Source of the DNA: Morella rubra
Taxonomy: Eukaryota > Streptophyta > Magnoliopsida > Fagales > Myricaceae
Assembly (NCBI GenBank): GCA_003952965.2
Contig: CM025850.1
Coordinates: forward strand, 17,856,376-17,920,375
DNA length: 64,000 nt
Reading direction: 5' to 3'
The notes beneath the pieces were generated by a model. That model did no database searches. It saw nothing but the letters and a program-made list of their open reading frames with translations, and was not told the DNA's origin. How positions within the stretch are numbered: the first letter of the stretch is position 1; each line of letters starts with the position of its first letter. The position numbers and the translations under genes are program-made. Shown here in pieces: positions 43,420 to 55,611 of the stretch.

Positions 43420-45225
43420 TCAGCAGCTCTTACTGGCCTTGTACCGATGCAGAACCCTCCTCTTCTTGCTGGACGTGTTCTCGATCGTCAGGACAACTTT
43501 CCCGGGTTCATTGGCTCTGAAAGTGTTGCGGATAGGTCCTTCTTGAGAGGATATCTTCTTTGTCTTCTGGACAATGATGGTGTAAGACCCCTCATCGACC
43601 GGAACGAATTCCTCCTTATAGCTCACTTCCCATCCCAAAACAGTCAGGTCCCAGACCAATGTGGTTCCAACCTGTTTCCGTCATAGACCATCTCAATGTG
43701 TCATTTCTGCCAAAGTTCCTAAAGCAACAAATTAATCAACATTAAAGAGGAAGAATTATTTGGTACCTCTAATGCCGGGATCTCAATTGTTTCAGTCGAT
43801 CCAGCCTTGACGATGAGCTCTGAAGCCGCTCCATCTTTGCCGGAGAACTCGTCATCGTTCTCCCTCTTGAAGCCACCATAGTGATCAGGGATCTCCTCTA
43901 CTGGAATGTACCTGATGGAAAGAATTGAGATGGTCTGATGGGTAGCCGGTGAGACTTCCATGTACGTGTGACACTGGAGGGAAGTAAAAATGCTTACTTG
44001 AGCAGGGTCTCTGTGACCTTGGCCGGGCGAGCAACCACGAACTTGCTCTTGGTTCTTTGGGTTAAGAAAGGAGATATAAGGGCATTCAGAGCATAGTACC
44101 AGAGAGGAACATTTATGAAGATCTGCGACCAAAATCATTAAAGAATTCATCCATCAATGTCACAGAGACAGAACATGACCAAGAAACAGGGTCTAGTAGT
44201 AAATCAAACAGAAACCAAGAAATCGGTATTCCTAAATATGGTAAAACATATAAAGCGTTAAGGAGACTAACATTTTTTGCAACGAGTTCCGGGTAGTTGT
44301 CCTGAAGAATCCCAATTGCTTGCTTTGTGGCAATCCGAAGCTCCTTCTTGGCGGGTCCGGGGGACCTCTTAAGGTCGTTTATATGGAGCAAGGAAGAGGC
44401 GCCTCCCGGTTTCAGATCGAGCTTCCGAATGCCCTCCTCCATCAACTGGCATCTCCACCTCAGGAACTGACGGCGCTTCTCATCAGTTCCAAATGTCTTC
44501 TGATAGAGCTCCTCGCTCTCAAACACACCGAATACGTTGTAGCAAACCGGGTGGCCGTCACGATCAACGCCACTCATGTAAGCCGCGGAGCTTAGTTCCG
44601 CGCAAAGGTCCTCGTCCAAGATCGAATCGATCTTCGCCTCCTTCCTCCACCGAAGTGTCTTCTTGAGCATCTCAAAGGCATCATTGACCTTGAACTCCCT
44701 AGCCCTCAAGAACTTCAGGAGGACTACGTCAGTACCCTCGGTGCCTCCACCTCCACGAGGCAGAAGGGGGACTCCCCAAAGGGAAATATCGGTGTTTATT
44801 TCAACGACTTTTTCATCAGCACTTACATCGGGTTCATTCTCTTCCTCGGATTCTTGTGCTGCTTTTTCCTTTTCATCACCTTCTTCTTTCGCCTCTTTCT
44901 CTTCTGCTACCAGTTTTTCATCGGTCTTTTTTGGAGATTCTTCCATGTAGAGATTGTTTTCGCGGATGGCTTCTTCGAGTTTCTCTTTCAGCTCATTTAA
45001 TGCCTTCCTCTCAAACTCCTTCAGATCAGAGAGAAAATTACTCTCTTCCCTATAAGAAGAGCTCTTTTCCACTGTTCTGGGCTTGGATTCATCCACATCT
45101 TTCACCTTGTCATCTCCTTGGGCAACTTTCTCATTCACATGGGCAACCTTCTCAGTCTCTACCTGATTACCATCAGTAACAACCTCGGCCATGTTGGTAC
45201 CTTCAGTGGTAACCTCAACAGTCAT
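43420..45225 (-). CDS. PATL: Patellin (SEC14-GOLD phosphoinositide-binding protein)
   Basis: Four exons on the minus strand: 45225-44272, 44122-43998, 43911-43767 and 43671-43420. All introns are GT..AG, and the spliced frame is 491 codons plus stop, typical of patellins (about 410-680). Residues 1-145 are acidic, Glu/Lys-rich and probably coiled. WGVPLLP (150-156) begins the CRAL-TRIO N region, with LLKFLRAREFKVNDA (169-183). The SEC14 lipid-binding lobe follows (GVDRDGHPVCYNVFG; LKPGGASSLLHINDLK). Exons 2-3 give NIFINVPLWYYALNALISP and FLTQRTKSKFVVARPAKVTE. The C-terminal GOLD domain runs from about 395 (VGTTLVWDLTVLGWEVSYKE) to the end. Patellins bind phosphoinositides at plasma membrane and cell plate and act in membrane trafficking and auxin-related patterning. 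I chose the ATG at 45225; the open frame further upstream lacks an ATG and belongs to the 5' UTR. Which PATL paralogue this is cannot be told. Confidence 0.95.
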
Positions 45226-45276
45226 GGTTGCTGATAGTAGCAGACTGGAAGACACATAAGCAAGCAACAAGGAGAA

Positions 45277-45350
45277 CTGTAAAAATAAAACAAGAATTCT
45301 GGAAGGAAAATTACAATGAAAAAGAGAGAACGGAGAAAAGAAAAACCCAC
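45277..45350 (-). other. Probable 5' UTR intron of the patellin gene
   Basis: On the minus strand the sequence TTTAG|GTGGGT (donor) and a T-rich tract ending TTTTTACAG|TTCTCC (acceptor) bracket 74 bases ahead of the start codon. It is inferred from splice-site appearance only. Confidence 0.45.
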
Positions 45351-45470
45351 CTAAATTTTTGTTGCTTTAGCTCCAGATTTTCCTTAACACTTCCTATCTG
45401 TTTGGTGTTTGCAAGTTCCGAGATGTGCCTCGCCTAGTTATGGGAGAAAGAGTGGGGAGGCATCTGTAAC

Positions 45471-45482
45471 GGTTATATATTT
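45471..45482 (-). promoter_or_regulatory. Candidate TATA box of the patellin gene
   Basis: The minus strand reads AAATATATAACC about 250 bases upstream of the ATG, with a CT/AG-mixed leader after it. This placement would start transcription near 45440, upstream of the presumed 5' UTR intron. Confidence 0.5.
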
Positions 45483-46057
45483 TTGAAACTCCACAGAAGA
45501 AAGGGCCCCACCAACGGTCACTTACCTGTAGCCCCCCACATCGGTGATTGGAATATGGAGCCGTTGGGGATTCCTTTCCCAAGGATTTTGCTAGCCTGGA
45601 GGCCAGCAAATTTTGGAGTGGGAGAATCGTTTTGGGCCCACCGCTACATTTGGCAGATGGGATATATTTGATCAACCTACGCGCTCAGTCCCAATGATTT
45701 TAACAAACTTTCTGAAGGGAAGCCGACCAAACATGACTAAATGCTCACGAGAATCATTTCAATGTAGTTTAAATTCGGATTACTGTCTTCCCAATACTAT
45801 AATTGTATTGCTCAATTAAAAGAGAGAGATACACACCTTATACTATTTAAATCTGTAACTTTAAAGTTTCGAGCCGGTGGGTGTTGTTCTGTATGGATGG
45901 TGGAAGGTATCCAAAACTTTACAAAGACGACTTTAAAGAAGGTGAGGTTTATCTCTCTCGAAATCAAGCCATACAAATTGAGTAGGGTAATGCAAATAGT
46001 TATAATCGTTCTCTATTTTAATCTTGAGGTACCATTATTTTGAGTCTTCTAAATACC
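45483..46057. other. Intergenic, nothing recognised
   Basis: Moderately GC-rich near 45520-45660 (the probable distal promoter of patellin), then AT-rich. No reading frame resembles a known protein. Confidence 0.5.
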
Positions 46058-46285
46058 AATATAATTTTAAAGAAGGGTCTAAACTACTATTATTGACATA
46101 TTGAAACTACGAACTACTAAATTTTATAAATTTGAACTCTTAAAAAAGATCAAACGATCAAACTCGTGTCACGTGTTTTGTGAACGAGACACGTGACACG
46201 ATTTTGTCCAAACAACGAACATTTGAAAAGAGAGCTCAATGTGTCAAAAGTTAGTAGTTAGTTTAGACCCTTATTTGAAATTGCA
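46058..46285. mobile_element. Fold-back MITE with a central G-box hairpin
   Basis: The ends are imperfect inverted repeats: AATTTTAAAGAAGGGTCTAAACTA on the left is mirrored by AATTTCAAATAAGGGTCTAAACTA read from the right. A sub-terminal TTGACA(C)ATTGA pair is also present. In the middle, TCGTGTCACGTG (46164-46175) and CACGTGACACGA (46190-46201) form a perfect 12-bp stem with a 14-base loop. There is no coding capacity and no clear target duplication. Confidence 0.6.
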
Positions 46286-48564
46286 TTAATAAAATGACTT
46301 TTTTCCCTTTAATCTTTTCTCTTGCAAAAAAAACATAACATGCATTTAATCTTTATAGACAATTAATATGTGTACTGTGCTAAATCACACATTTTGTATT
46401 TATCTCTTTTCAAATTAGATCAATAAATTTGAGATGATCTTAATCAAATCATGATCCTTTACAATTCCCCGCACAAATTGAATGGTGAAATTCGAAGAAA
46501 AATAAATACAAGAGTGGTCCCTATTGTAGAACTCATATTGCCTAAAACTTTATATGTGTAGCATTAAATAGTATAGGATCCTAAATGGTATATAGTTCAT
46601 TTATTGTGTGTTTCTCTCTCCAAATTGCACCGTACAATTAGGATAGAGAATTGCATAGGATCCTGTCCATCTTAATCTATACTGTTTGTCTCTCTTTTTC
46701 TTGGTTTTATTTTACCCAGTAGAAATATTAAATGTTTTATTATTGGACCAACCAAATTATTAGCAATGATTGAAACACGTTACTTTTTGTCTGTTTTTTC
46801 ATTAATAAGGATATTTAAAATTTTAAAAGTTGTGCTCTGATTAACCCTTTAATTCGTGGATGCAGTCTTCCCTCAAAACAAACCATCGCACAGCACATGC
46901 TCGACTCGCCACTTATGTCGAATGCTCGGGTTGATAATGAGGTCATTTTACCCATTTTCAAATGGATCTTATGGTGGAAAAAAAAAATATTTAACTCTTT
47001 TTAAAATTATAAAAATTTATTTTCTCTCGAATATATGGTCATACTGGTGCTATGTTCAGGAAGAGAGGAAAAAGAAGAAATTAATCGTACTAGTGGGAAG
47101 GGACGTTGTTATGTGCTTTTCCTCAACTGTATTTGGTACACAAAATGGCTTAGTTGCATAGGTCCCGCTTATTACTTTAATTTCCTGCTTTCACAGTCTG
47201 CTGCCATCTAAGCACTAGCCACTTGGCATGACATAATTGGCTATTGACGTGAACCCCCTCCTTGACTTAGTCCTATAATCCCCACATAATTAGCTGTCCA
47301 AGCCACAGCTGCCATGTGGTAGATTTTCTCTCGTGACTTTAAATACCTCATGGATTCCTAAGGGAATAAGAACACTTGAATAATGGACCGACAGCCAATT
47401 AAATTCGATCTTTTAAAAAAATTCTGCTGGACCATAGCCAGTAGTGGTTTAGGTTCCTAATTAAGAAAAAAAATTAGAAAGCTACAACTAAATACATGAT
47501 TTAATTGTGGAATTGGTTGGTCAAACAAAACATGGACAAACAAGTGGAGAGGACAGCCATGTGGTCGTTTTGTGTTATGTGCATAAGTTTAATGAGGCCA
47601 CAATTAGGATATGCTAAAAAGGAATTAGCATATCCTATGCATGCAATTCAGTCATGAGACAACTTCACAAAAATTAAAAAAACTGAAATGAAAATAAAAT
47701 ACAAGCTGTGCAAAATGGTCGACGATGGAATGTAAACATATGACCACGTTAAGATTTAAACATGTGAGGAACGAATAATTATTTTAGGAATGCTTGTGAT
47801 GAATTAAATGTAGTTTATTGAATATTTTAGTAGGAGTACTATTTGTTTGTTTGCCCCTTAATTATAAAAAAAATTCACTTTTGTGTTTCCAAACTATGGT
47901 GTCAATGTTATTGGGTCTAAATTATTAATATCGTCACATTGAAGGTTAAGCTACAAAAATTCATCAAGAGCAAACTTCGTATTACGCCTCGCTTCATATT
48001 TCAAAAATCAAACTGATGAATCAGTTGATTTATTGTTAATACTTTAGAGTAAATGTGCCTTGGACTTCACGTAATTTCCTTATGCAAAATAACAAAGATG
48101 ACCCCGAACACCGGGGTAAGGAACCTCCAATAATTAAGTCGGTATCTTGGTATTTCAATCTCTCTATTCAAAATCTGAGGAATCACCTACTTCTTTTCTT
48201 CATGATATTTTGCTTTTATAATCTCTTCTCCACGTCCTTGCGCTTCCTTTTTTCAAAGAATGTGATCCCTCATAGCATCGTGTCCTAGGGTGTATTCTTC
48301 ACACGTCTCATAGTGGGCAGTTGCTTTGAATAGCAGGAACGTCAGGATCGTGGGGCTTCTACACGTTATAAGTTGGCTTATAATCGTTTATGACATGTGT
48401 TGTAGTTTCTCTTTCTTTTGGGCTTGGGACAATATGGGCCTAGTGTTGTTGTGGGTTTTTCATGGATATGATCATGTTCATCCAGCCCAAATTGATTTGG
48501 ACTGAATTGATTCAGTTTCGATATCATCACAAACGACTCCCCTAATTTTTATTTCATATGATTG
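46286..48564. other. Intergenic, nothing recognised
   Basis: AT-rich. Open frames at 46856-47161 and 48055-48288 have no recognisable domains, biased composition and no splice context, so I treat them as chance. No inverted ends or tandem arrays stood out. Confidence 0.5.
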
Positions 48565-48815
48565 CGATTTGCACCCATATTGTTTCAATTTAATCAATCT
48601 ATGTATGCCGTCAAATTCAACCTTTAACTTAGAAGGAAAATGAATAAAATTTTTTTAAAATTAAAAAAAAAAACAAAATAAAACATGGGCAAGCATGTCA
48701 TTTAAGTATTTTTTATTTATAATTTTTTTATTCATTTACTGTTTGTTTTAACAGATGTATCTAATGGAAGCTACAAATTGATTGAATTAGAAAGATAGGG
48801 AGCACAAAATAAAAC
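48565..48815. mobile_element. MITE-like element with about 80-bp imperfect TIRs
   Basis: The left arm GATTTGCACCC...CAATTTAATCAATCT...GAAAATGAATAAAA matches the reverse complement of the right arm, TTTTATTCATTTAC...AATTGATTGAATTAGAAAG...GGGAGCACAAA. The identity is roughly 70% by eye. The centre is A/T-rich. It is non-coding, and no target duplication is clear. Confidence 0.5.
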
Positions 48816-49844
48816 TTACTAGAGTCATTTGATTTTTGTCTATAAATATGAGGCATATTATGATATTTTTTCATACATTAATGTCCTCCTAATATAACTT
48901 GACTTTTAAAATTGTGTCACTTTACTCATTTTAGTTGTAAACTATTATGAAAGGGTAGTGGCAGAGACAAAAGGAGCAGACTGGGCCACTGCCCTCTCAA
49001 AGAAGAAATACATACTCTGTGGGAGTTAATTTCGGCCCTTCCCTCCAAATATTGACCCCCAATAGGAGAAAAATTATTTTTCTGTCCCTCCTAAATAATA
49101 TGGCATTAAGGTTCTGCCCTTTTTCTAGATAGAAAATATAATTTTGCCCATTCAAAATCTCTTTCTTCAAATGAAATGAAACAATATTCTTGTCTTTAAC
49201 CGGGAGCATTCCCACCTACGGTATAATTAAAGTGCAATGACCAAATTAGCTAGTTTTTAAAAGAAAAATACCCGTTTACCTAATTCATGTTTAGTATTTT
49301 TACTTTTTGTGGGCCCGAAACAAATCTTCATGCCAACACAGTAGCCTTAGAAGTGAGTGAATTTTGCAAGTAGATAGTCTTGTTGGTTCTTCTTTCTACT
49401 CTTCAAAAATCATTTTTAGTAGTAACTTTAGAAGTTTTAATCTGTTACCATGATCTCCTCTGCCTATCAAATAAACTCGGCCCTATTGCAATCATATATT
49501 AGTTATAACTAGAAAATTAAGATGCTTTACGGGTCTTCCATACACTTCATCCTTTCTTTAAACAGAAACTAAAAAACCACCAAGAAAGCAAGAATTCTCG
49601 AGTGCCCTTTTGGCCTCAGCCTTCATAAGACCAGAAAAGAATTGAATTTAAAGAAAGAAAAGAAACATGGTCAGATCTCTCCTCCACATTCGCTTACCAT
49701 ATTGCTTAATGCTCTAGCAAATTATTATGTACTAATATCATTACCTCTCTCTACGTCTCCATTCACATCACCACCACCATCTCTTCCACTCCTTATAATA
49801 TTCTCAATGCATGATAGATGGTTACAATTGAAAATACCTGAGGC
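48816..49844. other. Intergenic, possible transposon remnant
   Basis: At about 48950-49060 a GTGGCAGAGACAAAAGGAGC...GGGCCACTGCCC stretch resembles a terminal motif common to some plant repetitive elements, but no partner end was found. The remainder is AT-rich without coding signal. Confidence 0.35.
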
Positions 49845-51180
49845 TTTATAAAATGGCCGGTCAAGGCTTACAATACATAGAAAGAAAATAGAAATGGAAT
49901 GCTTCTTGCAATCAAGCTATGCTAACTATCAAAAATAAAACCGATAATGAATAGATATTCAAGTCTTTCGATCAATCTAACTCAAATGTAGCTCAAATAA
50001 ATTTTCAAAATCAATTCTTCCAGCTGAAGGAATGATTCCTCAATCATAGATATTCTTTCCTCAACAGACTTCCTCCAATTAAGGATTGTCACCCTTCTGT
50101 GCATGTGTAGCTGAGATGCCGTCCAGGTGAAATTTCACGCTTGATCGATGACTCGCCATGCAAGGGAGACATGCCCACTACATAAGATAAGCATGCGCCT
50201 ATCTTGTGCGCATGAGTGCCCTTGGTTGGCAAGATAGGTAGGCCAATCCAATGGTCACTTGCGCAAGGTGGTTAACTGCACCTTGCTTTATCCCTTCAGC
50301 CTAATAATGGGTGAGCTCGGGTCTTATGGTCTCTTTCTAAGGCCAATTGAGCCTTCATCTTGACTTGCCTTGCCATGGTCGAATCTTTCCCTTTTCTGGT
50401 GCCCTCTGTGTCACTTGGCACATCTCATCACCCCCAACACCCCAATATCAGTGAAAAAATTTGTTCATAAAAAAAAATTTGCTAATGATTTTTACTATTT
50501 TTTACATTTTGGCCCGTTCAGAAAATATTTCTATGTTACTTAGCCCTCTTGATATATAATTATGGTTTTATTCTTGGATTGAAATTTGGAATTGTGGACA
50601 ACTTTCATGAACGGATCCCCACACATGCCAACTCAAAGCTCCTCTCTTTACTCTCTATCTTGCATATCCAAAAAAAAAATTAAAAAAATTTCACAACTAC
50701 TTTTTGGCAAAATCAAACAACTTTTTACAAATTTCAACACTTTTTTTACAAACTCCAATAATTTTTGACAAATTCCAACAATTTTTTTTTTTCAAATCCC
50801 AATAGAATCTACACTATCTTCCATAAAAAAATTCAACAAAATTATTTTTTGTCCATCCAAGCAGTTAGTGTGAGATAAAATACATTCACAATTGTCTTGG
50901 GTTTTATTTTGATGTGTAAATGATGTTATTATTGTTATTAGCTAAGATTCATACTCATTAGTCATAGGGTTCTTTGAGTATTGGATAACTTAAGTATTCT
51001 CAGTTTAGCTTTACACTCAGAATTATAATTGAGTCAAGTTGAGCAGTGTATTATTGAATATTTAAACTCATTCATTTTTATTTACTTTCATGGACAAGTT
51101 TGTGGTCTAACTTTTCACCCTACAATTTTTTTTGTTCAAGTTTGTATACATATTAATTAACATATAAAAATAAATTTTAG
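49845..51180 (+). repeat. Segmental duplication, copy A (uninterrupted)
   Basis: From CGGTCAAGGCTTACAATA to about 51180 this sequence aligns with 56873-59260. Shared words include GGAATGCTTC, AAGTCTTTCGATCAATCTAA, GACTCGCCATGC and GTGCCCTTGGTTGGCAA. Copy A is shorter because it lacks the two MITEs present in copy B. It is truncated on the right, where another MITE-like element begins. Confidence 0.85.
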
Positions 51181-52340
51181 GATTAAATACACTTTACACT
51201 AACTAGATTTGGTGGTTCTGACACTTTACACATCTCTTATTTTATTTTTAAGACATTACACCCTTCAACTTCTATGTCCCATCGATTTGCACCATCTGGT
51301 TAATTTTGTAGTCAAAATGAATGAAAATTTCCAACATGTGCAGAAAATATGGCTTGTTTGCCCATTTTGCCCTCGGTATTCAAAATAGGTTAATTATACA
51401 ATGCACCCATTAAGTTTGGGAGGTCTGACACTTTAAACGCCCTTTTCTTATTTTTGAGATATTGCACGTCTTAACTTCTACTTCCCTACAATTTACACTA
51501 CCTAGTAAATTTCACTGTGAAAGTGAACATAAATGTCCGTGCAAAACACACAGCTCATTTGTCCATTTTTCCCTCTATATTCAAACTACCATGATGATAA
51601 CACCCTTCATAAAATCCTCATCCCGTAATTGATGTCTCTTATATTCCCCATGTATGTTTTCCGTGAACTTAGAACATTCCAAGTTTTCTTATACTTGCCC
51701 TAACCTCTCCTGCTGTTATTGATTTGATCTCCCGATTTCTATCCAATGTTGCAATCAACGCCTAAATACTTTGGTGGCCTACAATCAGATCATGGCTGCA
51801 CTCAAGTTGAAAAAGTAGAACACTGATGTATGCATCTATTGCGGTGTTGCGTTATGTTGGGATGTAACAAATCTATGAATGTGTCAATTACGAGATAAAG
51901 ATTTTTTTAAAGGTGTTATCGTCATAGCAGTTTGAACATCAAGGGCAAAATTGATAAGCGAGTCATGTGTTCTACTTGTGCTGAAAAATTCCGTTCATTT
52001 TGATGACGAAATTAACTAGAGGATGCAAATCAATGGACCTAGAAGTTGAAAAGTACAATATCTAAAAATTAAAAGAAGGGGATACAAAGTATCAGACTCC
52101 CCAAACCTAGTGGGTGCAAAGTATAATTATCTCTTTTTGAATATCAGGGAAAAAATGGGCAAGTGAGCCATATGTTCTGCACGTGCTAGACAATTATGTT
52201 CATTTTGACAACAAAATTAACCGGGGGGTGCAAATTGATGAGACCTAGAAGTTGATGGGTGTAATGTCTCAAAAATTAAAATAGGGGGTGCAAAGTCTCA
52301 AAGCCCCCATACTTAGTGGGTGCAAAGTGTAATTAACCTC
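51181..52340. mobile_element. MITE-like element with long TIRs, outer layer
   Basis: The left arm starts GATTAAATACACTTTACACT and the right arm ends GTGCAAAGTGTAATTAACC. The arms are imperfect inverted copies of each other for about 200 bp, with landmark words TTTTAAGACATTACACCC on the left and GGGTGTAATGTCTCAAAAA on the right. A second, inner element of the same family (51387-52135) sits inside, giving concentric inverted repeats. There is no coding capacity. Confidence 0.7.
51387..52135. mobile_element. MITE-like element, inner layer of the same family
   Basis: The left arm TTAATTATACAATGCACCC...AAGTTTGGGAGGTCTGACA mirrors the right arm TCAGACTCCCCAAACCTAG...GGGTGCAAAGTATAATTA. The interior (about 51660-51900) resembles, in opposite orientation, the interior of the related element at 56117-56826. 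Confidence 0.7.
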
Positions 52341-52544
52341 CTTTTTATGATAAATGTTGAAGTTTGTGAATATGAGGCTATTTAGTACTATCCACAAATG
52401 CAAAAGGAGTAAACTTCCTAGATATCATCTCATGGCCTTCATTATAGAAGAATACTTCATCATTGAACCAAGATCATTGAAAATGAAGAAGAAGAAGACA
52501 TCATCAACATTACCTAATCATTTCTCAATTCCTCATCAAGTATA

Positions 52545-54290
52545 ACCTCTGGAATATGAATCAATCTTCTTGTCTGCACTTCCTACTCAATTCATCGCAA
52601 TCTTGCATATGCAATTCTCTAATTGCAGTGAGATGTTGCATCCCCTCCGGAAGGGATCAAGATTCTCTGCAATTCCCTGTCAGAATTGCATGGTAGAATT
52701 TAGAGAAAGATAGACACAACAAATAGATCCTATTGTAAGGCCCATGCTGCCCGAAACTACCATGTAATTTAGGCAAAGACTTCTAGAGGATCTCAATCCC
52801 TCCAGAAGAGATAACAACTTGGGGGAATTGACAGTCACAAGTGTTTGAATTGATTTCAAACTTGGCAGCCACTCAAGCAACGCCTCAATGTTTTAATAAT
52901 CATTTTTTTTAAGTTCCTTTAAAGTATTAGCAGATCCTTCGATCTATCTGGGCAAAACCTCCGATTGTGGTAAATCAACAAAGGACAAGGCTTAGAGGCT
53001 AAACTTGACGTCTAGATCCTCTTTTCCTTTTGTTAAATAGAGTTGTTCATAAGATATAATCAACAAAATCTCGAAGGTGGTTATGTACTTGATATTAGAA
53101 AACAAAGTAGTCAAACTTGCACAACTAAGTGATCAATGTCCTAAGGTTAGTAAGGCACTCATCCACTCTTCCAAACACACTTTCAAGGATTAAGAACTCG
53201 TTCATAAATAAAAACCGAAGAGAATTCAACCAACATACTACATTCTCCACCAAGCAGGTCAAACGTTCACACTCGCAAATGAGTAATGTCTGAAGGTTGG
53301 TGAAACACCCATCCACCTTCGAAATAAAAGTTCTAGTATTGGACTCATACCAATATATAAATATTAGAGAGAATTCAAGTAATATACCCTGTTATCCAAT
53401 AAGTATCCATTAGTTTTTTGTTGTTACTCTCAAATATCTAAGCTTGACCACGCTCCTTAGATTTTTCAGCAACTGCTTAAGCTCAAGACATCCTAAAAGC
53501 TATAAGTATTGCAAATTGTGTAACTTGCAAATGGAGTTGGAAAGTTCCTCTAGTCTTTTATTAAAAGATATGTTGAGAATTCTCAAATGCTTTAGAGTAC
53601 CAATGAAACTTGGCAATAGTTCAAAAGATGATAGACTTGAATTAAGAACTCGCGAGTACTTAAATCTTGAGATGCATGCTTCAACTAGGGACACTAGTTG
53701 TTCGGGTGGCAACATAATGGTCCACACATTGCTCAGCTTGTGTAAATATGTAAAAATTGCTTAGACACCCTCTGAGAATGACAAATGATGAACTGATCGA
53801 GAAACATTCTTGGTGTCACAAGCTACTACCTAATACTCTTCATGTGTAACTGAGAGTGCAAGATCATACATTTTAAACCCTTAAGTCTCGCAGTGAACAA
53901 GAGACTTATTGCTAAAGAAAGATATTAAACCCAACTCTTTGATATACAGGTTGTCAACATCTTCCAACTCTTGATTGTCATTAGTATCTGTTTGAAAGAT
54001 TCCATGTGCTATCTAAAAGTGAACCAGGTCAAAAGTAAAGAATATATGATCCTTTGAGAAAAGATAAAAATAGGGAAAGAAATGCTTCAAGTGAAATGTC
54101 AATCGATTAGAACTCAACCTCAATGTGGGTGAGATGTCATCATTCTTTTGTTCTAATTTCCATATCTCATTATCCCTCACCAATTTCCAATAGCATTCAT
54201 CAACTTTTGAATGAAGTTAGCAACTTAATGTCATCAATTCCAATTTCCAATGAGTCAAATTCAGATGTTGCTTAATACACAAGTATATTT
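52545..54290 (-). pseudogene. CNL disease-resistance gene relic (ARC2/WHD and LRR)
   Basis: Reading the minus strand from 54290 down: LRLSSNRLTFHLKHFFPYFYLF and QELEDVDNLYIKELGLISFF resemble the winged-helix/ARC2 end of RGA-type CC-NBS-LRR proteins (FHLKxCFAYCSLFPKD; LYIxELxxRSFFQ). MYDLALSVTH is the usual MHDLVHDLA motif in altered form. LRRs follow (LPSFIGTLKHLRILNISFNK; LEELSNSICKLHNLQYL), with later repeats near 53310-53130 and 52880-52700. A C-terminal MQHLTAIRELHMQDCDELSR and KCRQED end lies near 52550. The coiled-coil and NB-ARC P-loop part is absent, and there are several stops and frame changes. Such proteins detect pathogens; this copy is dead. Confidence 0.8.
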
Positions 54291-55611
54291 CATGATCAAT
54301 TGAGCATCACTCATTTTCTTGCAAAAGTTTTCGACTTTATTTTTCTTAAATATTAGAATTCTTATTATTTAAGTAGAAGGAAAGCTAGACATATGAAAGA
54401 GACAAGATGCATTTTTTCTCTCTCCTTTTTGTTGACATTTCAAATGTGTTTTTATGCATCAAACCTTCAAGAAGTTTTGAGCATTTTTAAGTCATGTTTC
54501 ATCTACTCTATCCATCAGCCTCAGCTGCTAATCTTTTATTGTCAAAGTTCATATTGAAATTTCATGCTTGATACTATTATATGTCCTATGCACAACGTAG
54601 TGATTTCAAAGCGCTGACACATAAATGATATTGGAATGCCAAGTTTGAGACATGTGGAATTTATTTCTCCTTTCGGTGCTTTATTCTTTTTCTTTGATTT
54701 TTTTTGTCACTGTCATTTTGTTTTGGCTGATTTTTTCAGTGTGTTGGTTGTTTTTTCTTTTCTTAGTGTTTACATTGGTTTTGATATTGTAATCACGGTT
54801 TTCCTCCACCACAAGTCAAGGTTTTGAATAAAATTCGAAGGTACCATTTTCTTTCTTAAAAGGCCTAAATACTCGTATAACCTCTGTGGTTTCACTCTGT
54901 GACAATTTAGTCTTGAATATTTAGGACTTCTTTAAAAAAAAACAGAGGTAGTGAAAGAAATCCTACATTTGGCTATGATCAATTGAAAGCAAAATGTGAT
55001 AATCCAAGGACTACAATTGATATTGAAGGAAAACAGATTAAATCAAATTCTTTTATTTGGCTAGTATGTTGTTCTTTGTGGTTATCTATCTGTGACTTTG
55101 CCATAGTCTTTTGTTTTCTAAAAGTCAACAAGGATATGGATCATATTTACATTCAAGATTGAAACAATAAGGGATATGTCACAAACAAGTAATTATGCAC
55201 TCACTTCGAAAAAAAAATGAGAGAATTTAAGGATGGAAATAGTTCTATGACTTCATGGTTTCTATCTGTAATAAGTTTCGACGTTTAGCTATCTATTTGA
55301 CAGAATTAGAAGTACTTGGCTTTTGCCCTACGAAAACATTATCATTTTCCGTTTAGAGCTTGTTAAATCCCGTCTAAATATTTCTCTCTTTTCTCTTTGT
55401 GCCCAATGCACCTTCTTGACGATGCTTGCCAACATAAATTGTGATCACATAATCACATTGCAGGCCACTGAATATTCTTGCGAATGTATTCTTAAGACCC
55501 AAATAGTTAAGAATAATAATGATTGATAATGTTTTTACTAAGTATGCTATGATCCATAATTAAGTGCTTGCCAAGGTTCTAAGCTAAAAAAAATAAAAAA
55601 ATAAAAAGTTA
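54291..55611. other. Intergenic, nothing recognised
   Basis: AT-rich, with T-rich open frames that look like chance (for example 54636-54827, dominated by Phe). No inverted ends were found; the 5' part of the resistance-gene relic could not be traced here. Confidence 0.5.

Noticed and set aside
44663-45179. Ser/Phe-rich plus-strand frames over patellin exon 1
   Set aside because: Antisense reading of a Glu/Lys-rich coding segment gives Ser/Phe/Leu-rich frames by composition alone.
45226-45270. N-terminal extension of the patellin frame (LLAYVSSSLLLSAT)
   Set aside because: The frame is open but has no ATG; it begins at a TTG and lies in the presumed 5' UTR just after an intron acceptor. The first ATG is at 45225.
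48950-49060. GTGGCAGAG...GGGCCACTGCCC stretch as a transposon end
   Set aside because: It resembles a common plant repeat terminus, but no opposite end or target duplication could be located, so no element is called.
54636-54827. Phe-rich plus frame resembling a membrane peptide
   Set aside because: It is explained by a T-rich tract; no signal of selection or neighbouring exons.
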